DNA of 43,232 bases. Source: Bondarzewia mesenterica (taxonomy: Eukaryota > Basidiomycota > Agaricomycetes > Russulales > Bondarzewiaceae). Shown here in pieces: positions 11,300 to 22,191 of this stretch (position 1 is its first letter; the number at the start of each line of letters is the position of its first letter). Location: positions 1 to 43,232 of the forward strand of contig SGPL01000281.1 in NCBI GenBank assembly GCA_004802705.1, given 5' to 3'. Under the pieces are notes generated by a model. That model did no database searches. It saw only the letters and a program-made list of their open reading frames with translations, and was not told where the DNA came from. Made by a program: the position numbers and the translations under genes.

Positions 11300-11976
11300 A
11301 TGTCCCAATTCGTGAACGACACTCCCTCCAACCAGTACGACAACTCCGGTCGCACTGACGACCTCTCCAACTGCGCCACTACCGATCGTAGCACGGGCGT
11401 TGGCAGTACCGTTGAGAGAGGAGTAGACTCGCAACGTGCGGACAAGTTCAATCGCTCGAACAAAACGTACGATGCTGGCCGGACTTCCTCGTCCGGGTTC
11501 GGCGACTCGGGGTTCGACAACCAGCAGCGCGAGTCGGGATTTGACCACAGCGCTGTCACCGGTCTTGACTAGCGCAACACCACCTTTGACTCTAGTCGCC
11601 GTTTCGATGACCAGAGTGCAGCGCGAATCAGCGACCAGGATACTGCCGGCTACAACATACGCACGATGGGCACTGGTTCCACCGGTCAAGGTACGTGGTA
11701 TTTCCTCCACTGCTGTGCCTGAGTTTGGTAAGGAACTATTCTGTTTAAAATATTGTAGATGGTTTCCGCGAGGACGATAACTATCATTACTGGCATGGCT
11801 GATAAGGTCGTCGGCAAGACAGCAGGTGAGGACGAATCACTTATCCAACTTCGGACGTTGTGCTGAGAAACCAATCGTGTTTGCAGACGATGGGCAAAAT
11901 TTCTAGGAAGCCCGGCATGCAGAAGGGCGAGCTACGTGCAACTGAAGGCAAGAGTGCCGTCCAGCGCGAGTTCTAG
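11300..11976 (+). pseudogene. Broken CsbD-like stress protein gene
   Basis: The first 90 codons (start MSQFVNDTPSNQY) are a hydrophilic Gly/Ser/Asp/Asn-rich segment as in fungal CsbD-like stress proteins. It ends in TAG at 11570, yet the same composition continues in frame after it (RNTTFDSSRRFDDQSAARI) to a good donor at 11691. The next exon (from 11759) stops at 11800. One base out of frame it contains MADKVVGKTA, and the last exon (after AG near 11886) has MGKISRKPGMQKGELRATEG, together resembling the CsbD repeat. The splice phase between these two parts also fails. At least three disruptions point to a decayed gene rather than one sequencing error. Family assignment is moderately sure. 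Confidence 0.65.
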
Positions 11977-12355
11977 TCCTATATAATCTTCGCATTTTTG
12001 ACAGGGACCTCTCCTCAGTCAAAGGATATGATACCTATACGCGTCCATTGCACAACCCGTATTAATTGGCCTGAGTCATATTGCATGCATATGTGCAAAG
12101 AACATGTGAACAGTGCTGTTGGTCGAACAGATTTCAGGGCCCCAGCAGATGAGATCTGACCAGGAAAGGTCTCGCTGCCAGCTGCCAGACAGGGCACCTA
12201 GGTTTCAAGCAAGAAATTCTCATTGACTTATGAGAGCATATCGTATACTCAGTAGTAGAGAAGAGTACATTGGCGACATCGAAGTCCCGTTTGACTGCTG
12301 CGATCCCGATTTCAAGAGTCCTAAGACACCGTCATGACCAAGACTAAAGACGGGC

Positions 12356-13297
12356 TCAGTCAACACGCTTGTCTGACACCTTGCCAGTCTCCTTGTTGTA
12401 CTGCTCGGCAAGACGGTCATATTCGGTTGCCTGCTGCGCGGCCTGCCTTTTCAACGTGTCTGTTCATATCAGATTCACGTGTCAGACGTAGATGATAAGA
12501 AGCACAGGTCCTTGACATGACAACAACACGCACCGAAGTCAAGCTGGTTCTTCTGTGCTTCGGCCAATTTCTTTTTGAGCTCCTCTATCTGCTTCTGCTG
12601 ATCTTGCATAGAACCCTTTGACTGGTCAGCAGTCTGGAGTACAATCAATTGGAATATGGAACAAGGGACGAGAACATAGAAGAAGATTACTTACAGCCTT
12701 CTTCAACTTCGCATATTCTTCTTGCGAGTGAATGAGTTCTTGGATGATGTAGAACGTGCGGGTGAGAACAAGAGAAAGGAAAAGACAGAATCCAGTCAGG
12801 TAAGTATTGCGTTGGGCGCTGCCATGAGGTTAGCGTGAGGGCTGGAAAAGGCGAAAGGAAGGGGGGCCTTACTAGAATTTGCGCGCGGCGAAATTAGTCT
12901 CAGTACGAACGTCCTGAACACCCTGAGCGCCTGACTTGGCAAGCTCAACCTCAGCTGAAACACGGAACATGCGCTGTACCGCATCTAAAAACAGTATCGC
13001 CACGAAGCTACACAACACAAGAAAAGTTGATGATGTCGGGTCGAAACCACGAAAGGGGCAGCTCGGACGCACATGAAGGATATCTTCAGAGCATAAGCAA
13101 CCTTAGCAACCAGCGGACTTTCTGAGAGGAAGCGGAATAGTCGTTTGCGAATCTGATAGGGTAGGGGCGCGACAAAAACGCAGAAAGTGGCCATTTCAGC
13201 TGCAAGCAGCATGAACGTGAGTGAGTAGCTATAGCAAACCAAATCATTCAACAACTCGCAATCGCAAAAACATTGAGAGTACATACTAGATGGTCAT
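12356..13297 (-). CDS. BAP29/BAP31-type ER membrane protein (Yet3-like)
   Basis: ER membrane protein of the Bap31 family, linked to export and quality control of membrane cargo. Minus-strand exons: 13297-13287, 13228-13073, 13007-12873, 12818-12695, 12633-12534, 12459-12356, giving 209 residues. The tiny first exon gives MTIYYSLTFMLLAAEMATF. Three hydrophobic segments follow, at about residues 5-25, 46-65 and 101-122 (TYLTGFCLFLSLVLTRTFYI), as in the family. The rest is coiled coil (EEYAKLKKA, QKQIEELKKKLAEAQKNQLD, EYDRLAEQY). The C-terminus ends KVSDKRVD, without a KKXX retrieval signal. Every splice site is GT-AG and in phase. It is divergent from the Ubp6 gene. Confidence 0.9.
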
Positions 13298-13574
13298 CGC
13301 GAAATGCTTTGGTCGCGATTAAGATTAAATTGGAAAGATGAGGGTGAACGTTGAGAGTAGCTGTGCTGCAAGCGTGTTCGTTTGGGGAGCGCGCTCAAAT
13401 ACGTGTGCTGAATGTGACGTCACGCAAGGTAGGGTAATAACAACCCTAACCTTAAAATCAGTCCTTCTGAAGTCGACGCGTCACGTTCTCAAATCACTTA
13501 CGCGTCTTAGACGGACTTGTACGTTTTCTTTCCTCTCTTACTTCTCTTGCCCATAATATCTTGTCATCAGGACT
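13298..13574. promoter_or_regulatory. Bidirectional promoter BAP31-like / Ubp6
   Basis: Only 277 bp separate the two divergent start codons, so the genes probably share regulatory DNA. Visible elements are AACCCTAACC at 13442-13451, a telomere-repeat-like box, and two ACGCGT hexamers at 13476-13481 and 13500-13505. Function is inferred only. Confidence 0.55.
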
Positions 13575-15799
13575 ATGGCTCCTCTAGCAGTACATATCAA
13601 GCATGCGGGCAAGGTCCACGATCTTACTCTCGACACTGATCGACCGGGATTGGTCTTCAAGGAAGACATCTACCAGACGACCGGAGTTCCCGTAGATCGG
13701 ATGAAGGTCATGGTCAAGGGTGGTATGCTGAAGGTAAGCGTAGGTGGATGCAATGGGAGAAATAGTTACCAGATGAGGTTAATTTTTTTTTTCNANGTAC
13801 CAAGGACAATGCAGATTGGAGGAAAATTGGACCCAAAGAAGTTGGTCGCATAATTCCAAAATTTGACTCCTCCAGTTGACGTCTATAAATATAGGGCCAA
13901 ACCTTCATGGTCATTGGTGCCGCTGGAGAACTTCCGAAACCTCCTCCAGAACCAACAGTCTTCTTGGAAGACCTGGATGATTTTCAGCTCGCTCAGGCAG
14001 TACGTCCATATTCATTGTGCTACATTTCTGTTACGAATATGTGTTCGTTGGTCAGCTCTCTCTTCCCATCGGGCTGAAGAAGTGTGTACTTTTCATACTT
14101 TCCTATGAAAATTCTTGCTGAGCTTTGGCTAGTTTGGGCAACACTTGTTACATGAATGCCACTGTACAGGCCATGCGTGCCATACCCGAACTTCAAACTG
14201 CCCTCAACTCGTTCGTTGCTGCTCTCTATGACCTCCGTGTTCCATCTCATGCATCGTTGTGCTCAGCACTCAGCCAGCCCAGCCCCTACCCCGCTCCCTG
14301 CGCGACTTATATACGGAGATGTCCACGACGACCGACGATGTCGTCCCGATCTCGTTCCTGACAATTCTCCGCGAAGTAGTACCTCAATTTGCTGAGCGTA
14401 GCAATAACAAGTTAGGTGGCTTTGATTTAAGTGGATACGCTCAACAAGGTACGCGTCTTCGACAATGATGCCCATCTTACTCACATAGTAATGGGTGATA
14501 CGTTTTGTTTTCAATGCATACAGATGCTGAGGAGTGTTGGTCTCAGATTACCAATGCACTTAAAAGTGTTCCAGGTCTCCCAGGGCCATCTGGTTCTGCT
14601 CCTACTCAAAGTTTTGTTGAACAGTACATGACTGGCATCATGCGCCGCGAGTACGTATTCATTTTCTTTATATACAGCAAAGTGACTACAATTCGTGAAT
14701 TGAACGTGCAGGCTAAAATGTATCGAGACTGAGGATGAACCTACCACCACTTCCACGCAGAAGGTGCTTAAGGTCGATTGTAACATTACATCCAAGACCA
14801 ATTACATGCTTGCAGGCATAATTGATGTATGCCCTTCAACGGTTACTTTACCTGCCTTCCCTCTCATGGGCGGTTTTTTCTCAGAGCTTGGACGAAGAGA
14901 TCAATAAGCGGTCTCCTTCATTGGGACGCGATGCGATGTATAAAGCACATTCACGCCTCGAGCGGCTGCCTTCCTATCTCGCCGTCCACATGGTTCGTTT
15001 CGCTTGGAAGCAAAATATTGGCAAAAAAGCTAAGATCATGGTGCGTTGATGGTTTTTGTTCCTGTCTGTTCCTCCGTCACCGACGTTGATCATTCCTTAC
15101 AGCGCCAAGTAAAATTCCCCACAGAACTCGATGCGCTCGACCTCACGACGGATGATCTGCGTGCCAAGCTGACACCCGTCAACCGACGGCTGAAAGAAAT
15201 TGAGAAAGAGCGCAACGAGCGGCGCAAGGTGCGCAAGCGCACGAAGGTCGTGATAGCTGCCGCAAAAGACAAGGAAGGAGATGTCGAGATGGGCGATGCA
15301 CCGGAGGCCGCGAAGGTTGAGGGAGGAGAGCTGAAGCCTGAGGAGGTCTATCGAGACGGGGAGTTGAAAGAGTTGGAGGCACTTATTGACCCCAGTATCA
15401 AAGAAGATGTAGGGTCTAGTTTGGCAGGACTGTATGATCTTGTTGGTGCGTATTCTCACAGGAGCGCCCGCTCACTCACGGTCTCTCTCCGAGAATCTCA
15501 TCGATCATACTTTGTTGACAGCTATAATCACGCACAAAGGAGCAGCCGCTGACGCTGGGCACTACATCGGCTTCGTCAAGCGATCCGTGTTTCACTCCGC
15601 TGCCTCTTTGTCGTCCGCAGCCTCGAGTTCTTCTGCGCCATCTACACAGGGGAAATTTGATAATGGAGATGAAGATTGGTACAAATTCGACGATGAGAAG
15701 GTATCGATCTTCACCGCCGATAAGCTTGCAACGCTCGCTGGTGGAGGAGAGGATTCGAGTGCGTACGTGCTGTTGTACAAGAGCAAGTCGCTTGCTTGA
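13575..15799 (+). CDS. UBP6: Proteasome deubiquitinase Ubp6/USP14
   Basis: Cysteine protease that docks on the 26S proteasome and trims ubiquitin from substrates. Eleven exons: 13575-13733, 13805-13840, 13895-13999, 14056-14081, 14133-14214, 14274-14448, 14524-14650, 14712-14826, 14885-15040, 15103-15445, 15522-15799; total 533 residues. A ubiquitin-like domain covers residues 1-75 (VHIKHAGKVHDLTLDTDRPG, MKVMVKGGMLK). The catalytic Cys114 lies in NLGNTCYMN, the same number as in human USP14. DAEECW is the following USP signature, and the His box DAGHYIGFV places the catalytic His at residue 455. The insert rich in Lys/Arg/Glu (about residues 355-400) is probably a flexible loop. Two introns use weak donors (GTTGGT at 13841, GTTGCT at 14215). 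Two N bases sit in intron 1. Confidence 0.95.
13783..13796. other. T10 run followed by two ambiguous bases
   Basis: Ten T (13783-13792) are followed by C and N-A-N (N at 13794 and 13796) inside intron 1 of UBP6. The ambiguity next to a homopolymer indicates difficult base calling and bears on the homopolymer frame breaks elsewhere in the window. Confidence 0.9.
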
Positions 15800-17235
15800 T
15801 TGTAAAGCTGGGTGCATGTGCTCGAACGTTCTGGGAGTCAAGGTGATGTGACACGCATGCATACGAATCTGTTGTACAGTATCACAGTCGGCAGGTAAAT
15901 TTTTGTTTTCACGTGCAAAAGAATCGCGGAGACCACACCAGGCCTGATTGTGATGGTCGGCCCGCCCGACTGTCCACAAGTACTGTATATACATGATCAA
16001 TTGGGATCATCACCCCCCGTCAACGGTCTTCTGGGCACGGAGAATTAATGTTGTCTGCCTCGTCCATTTCGGCAAAACCTGTGGGATAACTTTAGGCAAG
16101 AACAACCCCCCTCCGCCCGAGCTCGGCAGCTTGCTGCGAGAGGTCTCCTGAAGTCCGTCCTTGTATCGAGCATGCGGCATACAGTAGTTTCTGCGGCTCT
16201 AAGAACTTGGAAGATGCTGGTTTCGTAATTCTTCATCGTTCTCGTTGAGAATAAACAAGGAGCAAATGTTTTTTCCCTCACATCTTGCCTGCAACGCCTA
16301 CCGTAGCTGTTCATCAAAAATTACGAGCAAGTATCTCCATGATCATTCATTTGGCACTACATAAGTAGTATCCCGAGTTCGAGACAGTCGAGACAGTGCA
16401 TGTCTCCGGGCCAACCGTATGGTACTCTCTTCCAGATATTCGAGATGAAAAGGATGAAATTGCAATTTTGTGGTTAGAGTCTGCCAAATGAGGTGAAAAT
16501 TTCCCGCTCACTGCCAAATTTGACGCGTGCTGTTACGATCTTTGATTCCGTACCTAGTATACGTAGTACGTACGCCGACCCAGTGCCAACTTCCGTCTGC
16601 GATGAAACATTGTCCTCCTTGTTGAGATCACGCAGAACCATGCTAGCGCAGGAAAATTACGGCAGGATTGTCCCATGCAAATGCCGTTGCGAACTGGAAC
16701 TCTTGTGTCTACAATAATTATCCGCCTTCCTCCGTGCCGCGTCGATGATACCTGTTGCTTGATATCTCATTACCATGATCGCTATGCATCGCTACGTTTC
16801 GTTCTTGCCTCTCAAATAAGACAAACTCAAATTAGCTGGGAGATGCAAGTAAGTGCAAAGCTGGCTCTCATCGATTTTCTTCTTCGCCCAGATCGACGAT
16901 GGGCGTTTATTTTCTGCAATATGTGGGCTGAGCGCAAAAGCATCTGACATTGAATCGACCAAAACCCGTCAGTAACGGACCGGACTGCGGATGGATATGG
17001 ATTCGGATGAGCGGTTGATGGAAGATACAAATTTAGAGGCAGCCTTGAGGCCACCACATGCCATTGAGGTAAGTTTGATTTCCGACCCTCTTTCAGGTTT
17101 TTTTTGCTCCTGCTCGAGCACATGGCACGCTCTCATCTTTCTCTTGGGTCTTTGACCCCTTAAGAAGGCACTGTTATTGAGGAACGGGCAAGCTCAATCT
17201 CCGCCTTTGAAAGGGATTCCTAGTCTCTCATTATC
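15800..17235. other. Long intergenic region without a supported gene
   Basis: About 1.4 kb. Short ORFs on both strands (16045-16317, 16493-16947, 16827-17123) show no domain, no convincing splice pattern and mixed composition. The right part must contain the promoter of GH30 copy 1. Confidence 0.5.
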
Positions 17236-19695
17236 ATGTATCTTCTAAAAGGGGTTCTTCCTTGCGCGGCGTTCGGCAAGACTGTGCTTGGGCAGCAGAT
17301 CTATGACATTGTGAGTTAGGGCACTAGATATGTCTTCGTGAATTCACGAAGCAGTTATTCAATGATTGTTGGTCAATAGTGGCAGACGACTTGGGATAGT
17401 CGAATCTATTCACAGAGCTCTCGCTTTCATCATCCATTAATTTTATCACCCCGGGGGCAATTGGGGATGCCGATATCGTCGTCGACGATTCCACCACCTA
17501 CCAGGGTATTCTGGGCTTCGGTGCTTCTCTAAGTGAGATTTTTGCGGGCGAAAAAAAAAATTTCGAGCTGTGCTCATCAAGTGTATTTTTTCCACACTTT
17601 CAGCCGACTCTTCTGCGACGCTTCTGGCGAATTTCAAGGTCGGTGCAACAAACTACACAAGTCCGCGCTTAGGCCTTAAAATGCGCGTGATCAACAGATT
17701 CAGAAACCAGATAATTACTGGAGCATTCTCGGCAGCCTCTTTGATCGTAAGCAGTCCGCAGGCGTGACTTGTTACAGGGCGATATTCTCATGATTCATTC
17801 AGCTACGGATGGAAACTGGGCAGCAGGTTTGACATTTGTGCGCGTTCCCCTTGGCGCCTCCGATTTCTCCACATCATGTTTGTTGTCCCGCTTTCCCTTA
17901 CTGTTCAAAAGTATCAGAAGATTATCACAGATTATAGCTTCGACGATGTCAGCGGTGATACTGGCCTGAGCAGTTTCAACATCAATAAAGCACCCTCTGC
18001 GGTTTTCACCGTGTTGAAAGATATCCAGACCATCAACTCTTATCTCAGGGTCATTCTCACCCCGTGGTCACCGGTGCGCCCTTCTAAAATTACTAGGCTT
18101 TGTTGATCCCACCACTAACATCGATCGCAGCCTGCATGGATGAAGTCCGGTGGTAGTATGCAAGGCGGATCATTCACAACCAGCCTCGTCAGCACATGTT
18201 AGTGTCAATCCTCTCCAAAATTCGCGGTTGGTATTGACATCATAATTTCAGACGCCAACTATCTTCTCAATGCTCTTCAGGGATTCAAGAATAACGGTGT
18301 CACCGCTTATGCAATTTCCATCCAAGTGGGTCTTGCAAAGGAGTTGGAAGATGATCGATCTGATTTTTGCTTACATAGAACGAGCCTGAAAACGGGGACA
18401 CCAGCTATCCGACTTGCAGCATGCCTGTTACTACCATGGCACAGATAGGAACCGCACTACGAACGTTGCTCAATAACAATGGATTTTCAGGAACAAAGAT
18501 CATCGGGTACGAGCACAACTGGGCTGATGCTGCGTACGTCACCGCGATTTGGTTATACGTCTTCCGCCTGATCTCGACCAACTCATCCCACAGGAATTAT
18601 CCCGTGCAATTAGTAAGTGATCTTGTTGCCTTCTCCATGCCGCAAGGTGTTAAGGTCGAGCAGATGCAACAAGCAAGCAGTGCCTTTGATGGTGTTTCAT
18701 TCCACTGTTACGAGGGCACCGTGGATCAGCAAGATTCATTTTATTCTGCATATCCTTCGAAGGACATCTACTTCACTGAGTGCACAGGCGAGATTGGAAC
18801 CGATTGGTGGAGCAATATTAAGGTAGAAGTTCCGTCATTCCAATCCGAGATTGCCTGTCTCATTGATTGCCTTTGCATAATCCCCCTCCGAAGTGGTATA
18901 TGGATAATATGTACGTTGTGAATTTATTGCGTCATTATACTTACTGAGTCAGATAACCATACAGTTTCATCGGTGCTCTTGAGCACAATGCGCGCTCTGG
19001 CATGATGTGGAATCTGGCGTTAGATGGCAGCGGCCAACCCATACTTTCCGGCTCTGACAGCTGTCCAACTGCCTGCCAGGGTGTTGTCACCATCAACAGT
19101 GACGGCTCTTACTCATTGAATGAGGAGTGTGCGTCTGACCACTCGCTCATTGGCATAGGCTAATGCTAATCTGTATAAAAACAGTTTACAGTATGGCTCA
19201 AGCCTCACGTGCGATTCTGCCGCGCGACGTGAATGGGCCTTGGGGACAACGAATCGGTGTCTCCGTAGGCGGCTCGTCTAGTTGGGCTCTTCGCGTAGCT
19301 GCATATGCCACCGGACGTGTATCGTCATCCGACTGGCATCGGTACAGCCTCGTCGTACTCAATTGGTATGTTGTTCTATAAAAGGAGACTCTTCGTGGCA
19401 TTCTGCTGAGATGCTAATATGAATTAGGGATGACAGTTCAAGCACTTCATGGAATCCTCAGTCGGTGAAAACCACGATTGAGTTCCGAGGCATGCAGGTA
19501 CGTTCTATCGTCTTTCCATACGAGGCCCCCACAGCAATTCACCACATCATGACAATCCAGGCGAGTTATACGTTCCCTGTGGGCGTCACAACGCTTTGGT
19601 GGTATGCTACTGCCACAAGTTCTTCCAAACGGTCCCCCGTCGAACTTTACTCCTCAACTAATGGAACAAGACATCCTCGTCAGTTCTTTGTGTGA
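17236..19695 (+). pseudogene. GH30 endo-beta-1,6-glucanase copy 1, one-base deletion
   Basis: Secreted glycoside hydrolase family 30 gene, paralogous to the intact minus-strand copy at 22192-24711. Sixteen exons: 17236-17310, 17380-17532, 17604-17638, 17698-17746, 17803-17877, 17931-18073, 18131-18197, 18252-18325, 18379-18533, 18594-18612, 18664-18822, 18894-18910, 18965-19128, 19185-19365, 19428-19497, 19561-19695. The acid/base Glu (NEPENG) and nucleophile (IYFTECTGEIG) are kept, as is PRDVNGPWGQRIG. Exon 2 is 153 nt against 154 in copy 2. The lost base, at about 17398-17400 after WQTTWD, shifts the frame, and the downstream frame has TAG at 17397-17399. The predicted leader MYLLKGVLPCAAFGKTVLGQ is a poor signal peptide. 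The last exon diverges from copy 2. A sequencing error is possible; otherwise this is a young pseudogene. Confidence 0.85.
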
Positions 19696-20491
19696 GACAG
19701 TAACCCTCTTCCGCTCGTTTCCTTTTTCCTGGCCAGGGGTCCTGTGTGCTCCTAGTATGGGCCTTGTGTTTCGCGAAGGTTTTTTATTTTGCGTTATATA
19801 TCGATGAGGGAGTAATACCTCCGTAGCTACTCATTTGCACTCAATGGGGGGCAGGCCGGCGCAAGGGTACCGTGTCCAGCTGGATCTGATATCATGACTA
19901 CAGAATCGATATTCGTTTCAAAACTGTGGATCGTCCTTGACTACATATCGACGTTCATTCTCTGAACCGTCTGTCAGGCATGCGACGACATGCTCAATTC
20001 CGATACAATTCTGACGTGTCAGACGCCAGGCAATTCTCCAAGCGTGCGAAGAACATTTGTCCTTTCCCGCTGTTTGAATAGGCGATGAATATTTCTTCCG
20101 TTACTGATGACGGTGCGTCAAAAACAGATATGCAAATTCTACTACTTGCGGGTAGTAACATAAGAATATTCCAAGAAGCGGCTCGCACGAATACCTCCGT
20201 TCAACAACTCTGCATCAACACTTCAACGAAAAGGCTATTTTCGTTTCCCATTTCAAGATGTCACTTACTTTGCTTGCGGGTCCGATCAACGGCCGGTTCA
20301 TTCACACCATCCTCAGATGCCGACGGTCGCAATTGTACCAGGCTGGCGGCTTAAACCTTATGAAACGCGGGGATGTCCAGCCCTGGTTGTACATCAGATG
20401 TGTGCCCTGTGAGTTTAGTGAGCAAGAGTCCGCAGTACTTAAGAAGACGGCACAAATCTCGCTCCCGTACTTCCCGTAATTTTGTTCCAGA
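19696..20491. other. Intergenic region after GH30 copy 1
   Basis: Nearly 800 bp without a supported gene. ORFs at 20085-20354 and 20258-20479 have no recognisable feature. The right end is the presumed promoter of the small secreted protein gene. Confidence 0.45.
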
Positions 20492-20800
20492 ATGCAGCCG
20501 CAGACATCTCTCCTCATTGTTCTCCTCGCAATGCTCGCGATCGTATCTCCCACCTTCGCTCTGCCGGCGAACGGTGGACCACTTCAGCCAGGAAAAAGCA
20601 TTGGCGGAGAGGGTCGCAGTAAAGGTGGTGTAGGTCCGTCAGCCAACAAATATCCGGGGAAAGGGGGTCCAGTGAGCGGCTCGAATAGTGCTGTGAGTAC
20701 TATCTTTGTTAGACCGCAACAACGGGCTCACCTCTACGCCATGCAGAAAGAGTGCGGAGGCGGTGTCGCTGGAAATAAACCCTTCTGCGATCCCAAGTGA
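20492..20800 (+). CDS. Small secreted protein, hypothetical
   Basis: A 102-residue single-exon ORF, not recognised as a known family. Residues 1-24 form a clear signal peptide: a short polar start, the hydrophobic core LLIVLLAMLAIVSP, and a likely cleavage site near FALPA. The mature part is Gly/Pro/Lys/Ser-rich (GGPLQPGKSIGGEGRSKGG) and ends in a compact segment with two cysteines, AMQKECGGGVAGNKPFCDPK, which could form one disulfide. It lies between the two GH30 paralogs. The signal peptide is the main evidence that it is real. A secreted peptide or effector-like role would be inference only. Confidence 0.6.
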   Translation: MQPQTSLLIVLLAMLAIVSPTFALPANGGPLQPGKSIGGEGRSKGGVGPSANKYPGKGGPVSGSNSAVSTIFVRPQQRAHLYAMQKECGGGVAGNKPFCDPK

Positions 20801-22191
20801 TTGGCAAAAAAAAAAATCGATGCGTTTTGTGCGTATCCACTATGCTGATCATCGATACTTGGCAATACTCACATTCCCCGCTCGCCAGGGGCGCACACGC
20901 CGTTTTCGCAAGGTATTACGACACGACAACACGGCTAGCAACAAGGATATAAAAAGCAGCAGAACTTCACAAAAAATGAGAAACATGTTATTCATCGTCA
21001 GGAGGTGTCGAATGAATACTGGCATGGGACCTACGGATGCAGCTGTCCCGAATGACCGGTCTCATCTGTGAGAGCGTTTGAGGGGCAAAGCGTTCAAATC
21101 ACACTAGATGATCTCACGACGTATGAGATTTCCACACGCAGATGAAAGAAAGGGATCCTTCCATTGCGCAGGATCGTAATGTCTGACCTTTTATAGTATC
21201 CAAGAGCCTTAAGGCCGAGGAGAATTTTTCCAGATGGTCCGCAGCCGTTTAGCATGAGGAAGGCTTACCCCACACCCCACAATTTTTTTTTTCTGTCGTG
21301 CACTCATCGTTACCGAAGATGATGAATTGCTGAGCTTGTGAGACCATGGTGGGACGGTCGGGGACGGCAGGCGACATATGTCCAACCTAATATGCCGAAC
21401 CTAGGATATTTTCACATAGCCGTCGGGAAGAAGCTATCAGCAGTCATCAAAATCGGACGCAGTTGCAACTTACAGTTTAAGGCCGATCTGGGAGCTTGAA
21501 GTCAATTGCTCAGGAAGGGAGAGAGTACTCAACTTCAAGTTCAAAGGCTAGGCGGGTCCATCAATTCACACAGTTCTACGGACCAATCGCCGGCGAGCAT
21601 GACGATTGACAAGTAGCAAAAGAGAGACGAACGAAAAGAGAACTTGATGCGCACCCCATCCATCCGAGATGCCGCGGCTCCGGGTATCGAATGACAAGAC
21701 CCACCATGGGTATGCCATATACATGGTGACTGGCAGCTGATCATAAGGCACTGTTCTTCTAATCATAGATTCATGAAGTGAGAAGGTTGCCTCAGGTTCG
21801 CCCCGTGACGTATACGTAGAGAATTGGACACAGTGCCAGGTCTGAAATTCACCTCGCTCGTTAAGCGTCCCGTGGTTAAAGCCTGCGTCGACTGAATTCC
21901 TGCAAAGTGTAAGTACAAACAACCAACCCAAGTCGAGTTGATCGCGAACGATCGTAAAAGGTCGTAAAATGAACCAAGTAACTGCACTCCCCAGATCTCA
22001 CGAAACCGGAGAATCCGAGGAGTCAATAATTAAATAGAATACCGAAAAAAGAGAAGACACCAATAGCCTGCAACAGATGAAAACACCGAACGAGAGCCCA
22101 CCAAGACGGACGAATAAAATGCGGGCAGCGTAGACGACATATGGATGAACCCGAGGCTGAAAACCATACTTGGGAAGAGGATGCCGCGGAT
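20801..22191. other. Intergenic region between secreted protein and GH30 copy 2
   Basis: About 1.4 kb. A minus-strand ORF (21566-21931) preceded by a possible acceptor reads like a degraded exon but matches no family I know. The rest shows nothing beyond the 3' region of GH30 copy 2. Confidence 0.4.

Noticed and set aside
16045..17123. Several ORFs of 70-100 codons between UBP6 and GH30 copy 1
   Set aside because: Arg/Cys-rich translations with no motif or splice logic; likely chance ORFs.
21566..22026. Overlapping minus-strand ORFs after a possible splice acceptor
   Set aside because: No domain found in either frame and no companion exon nearby.
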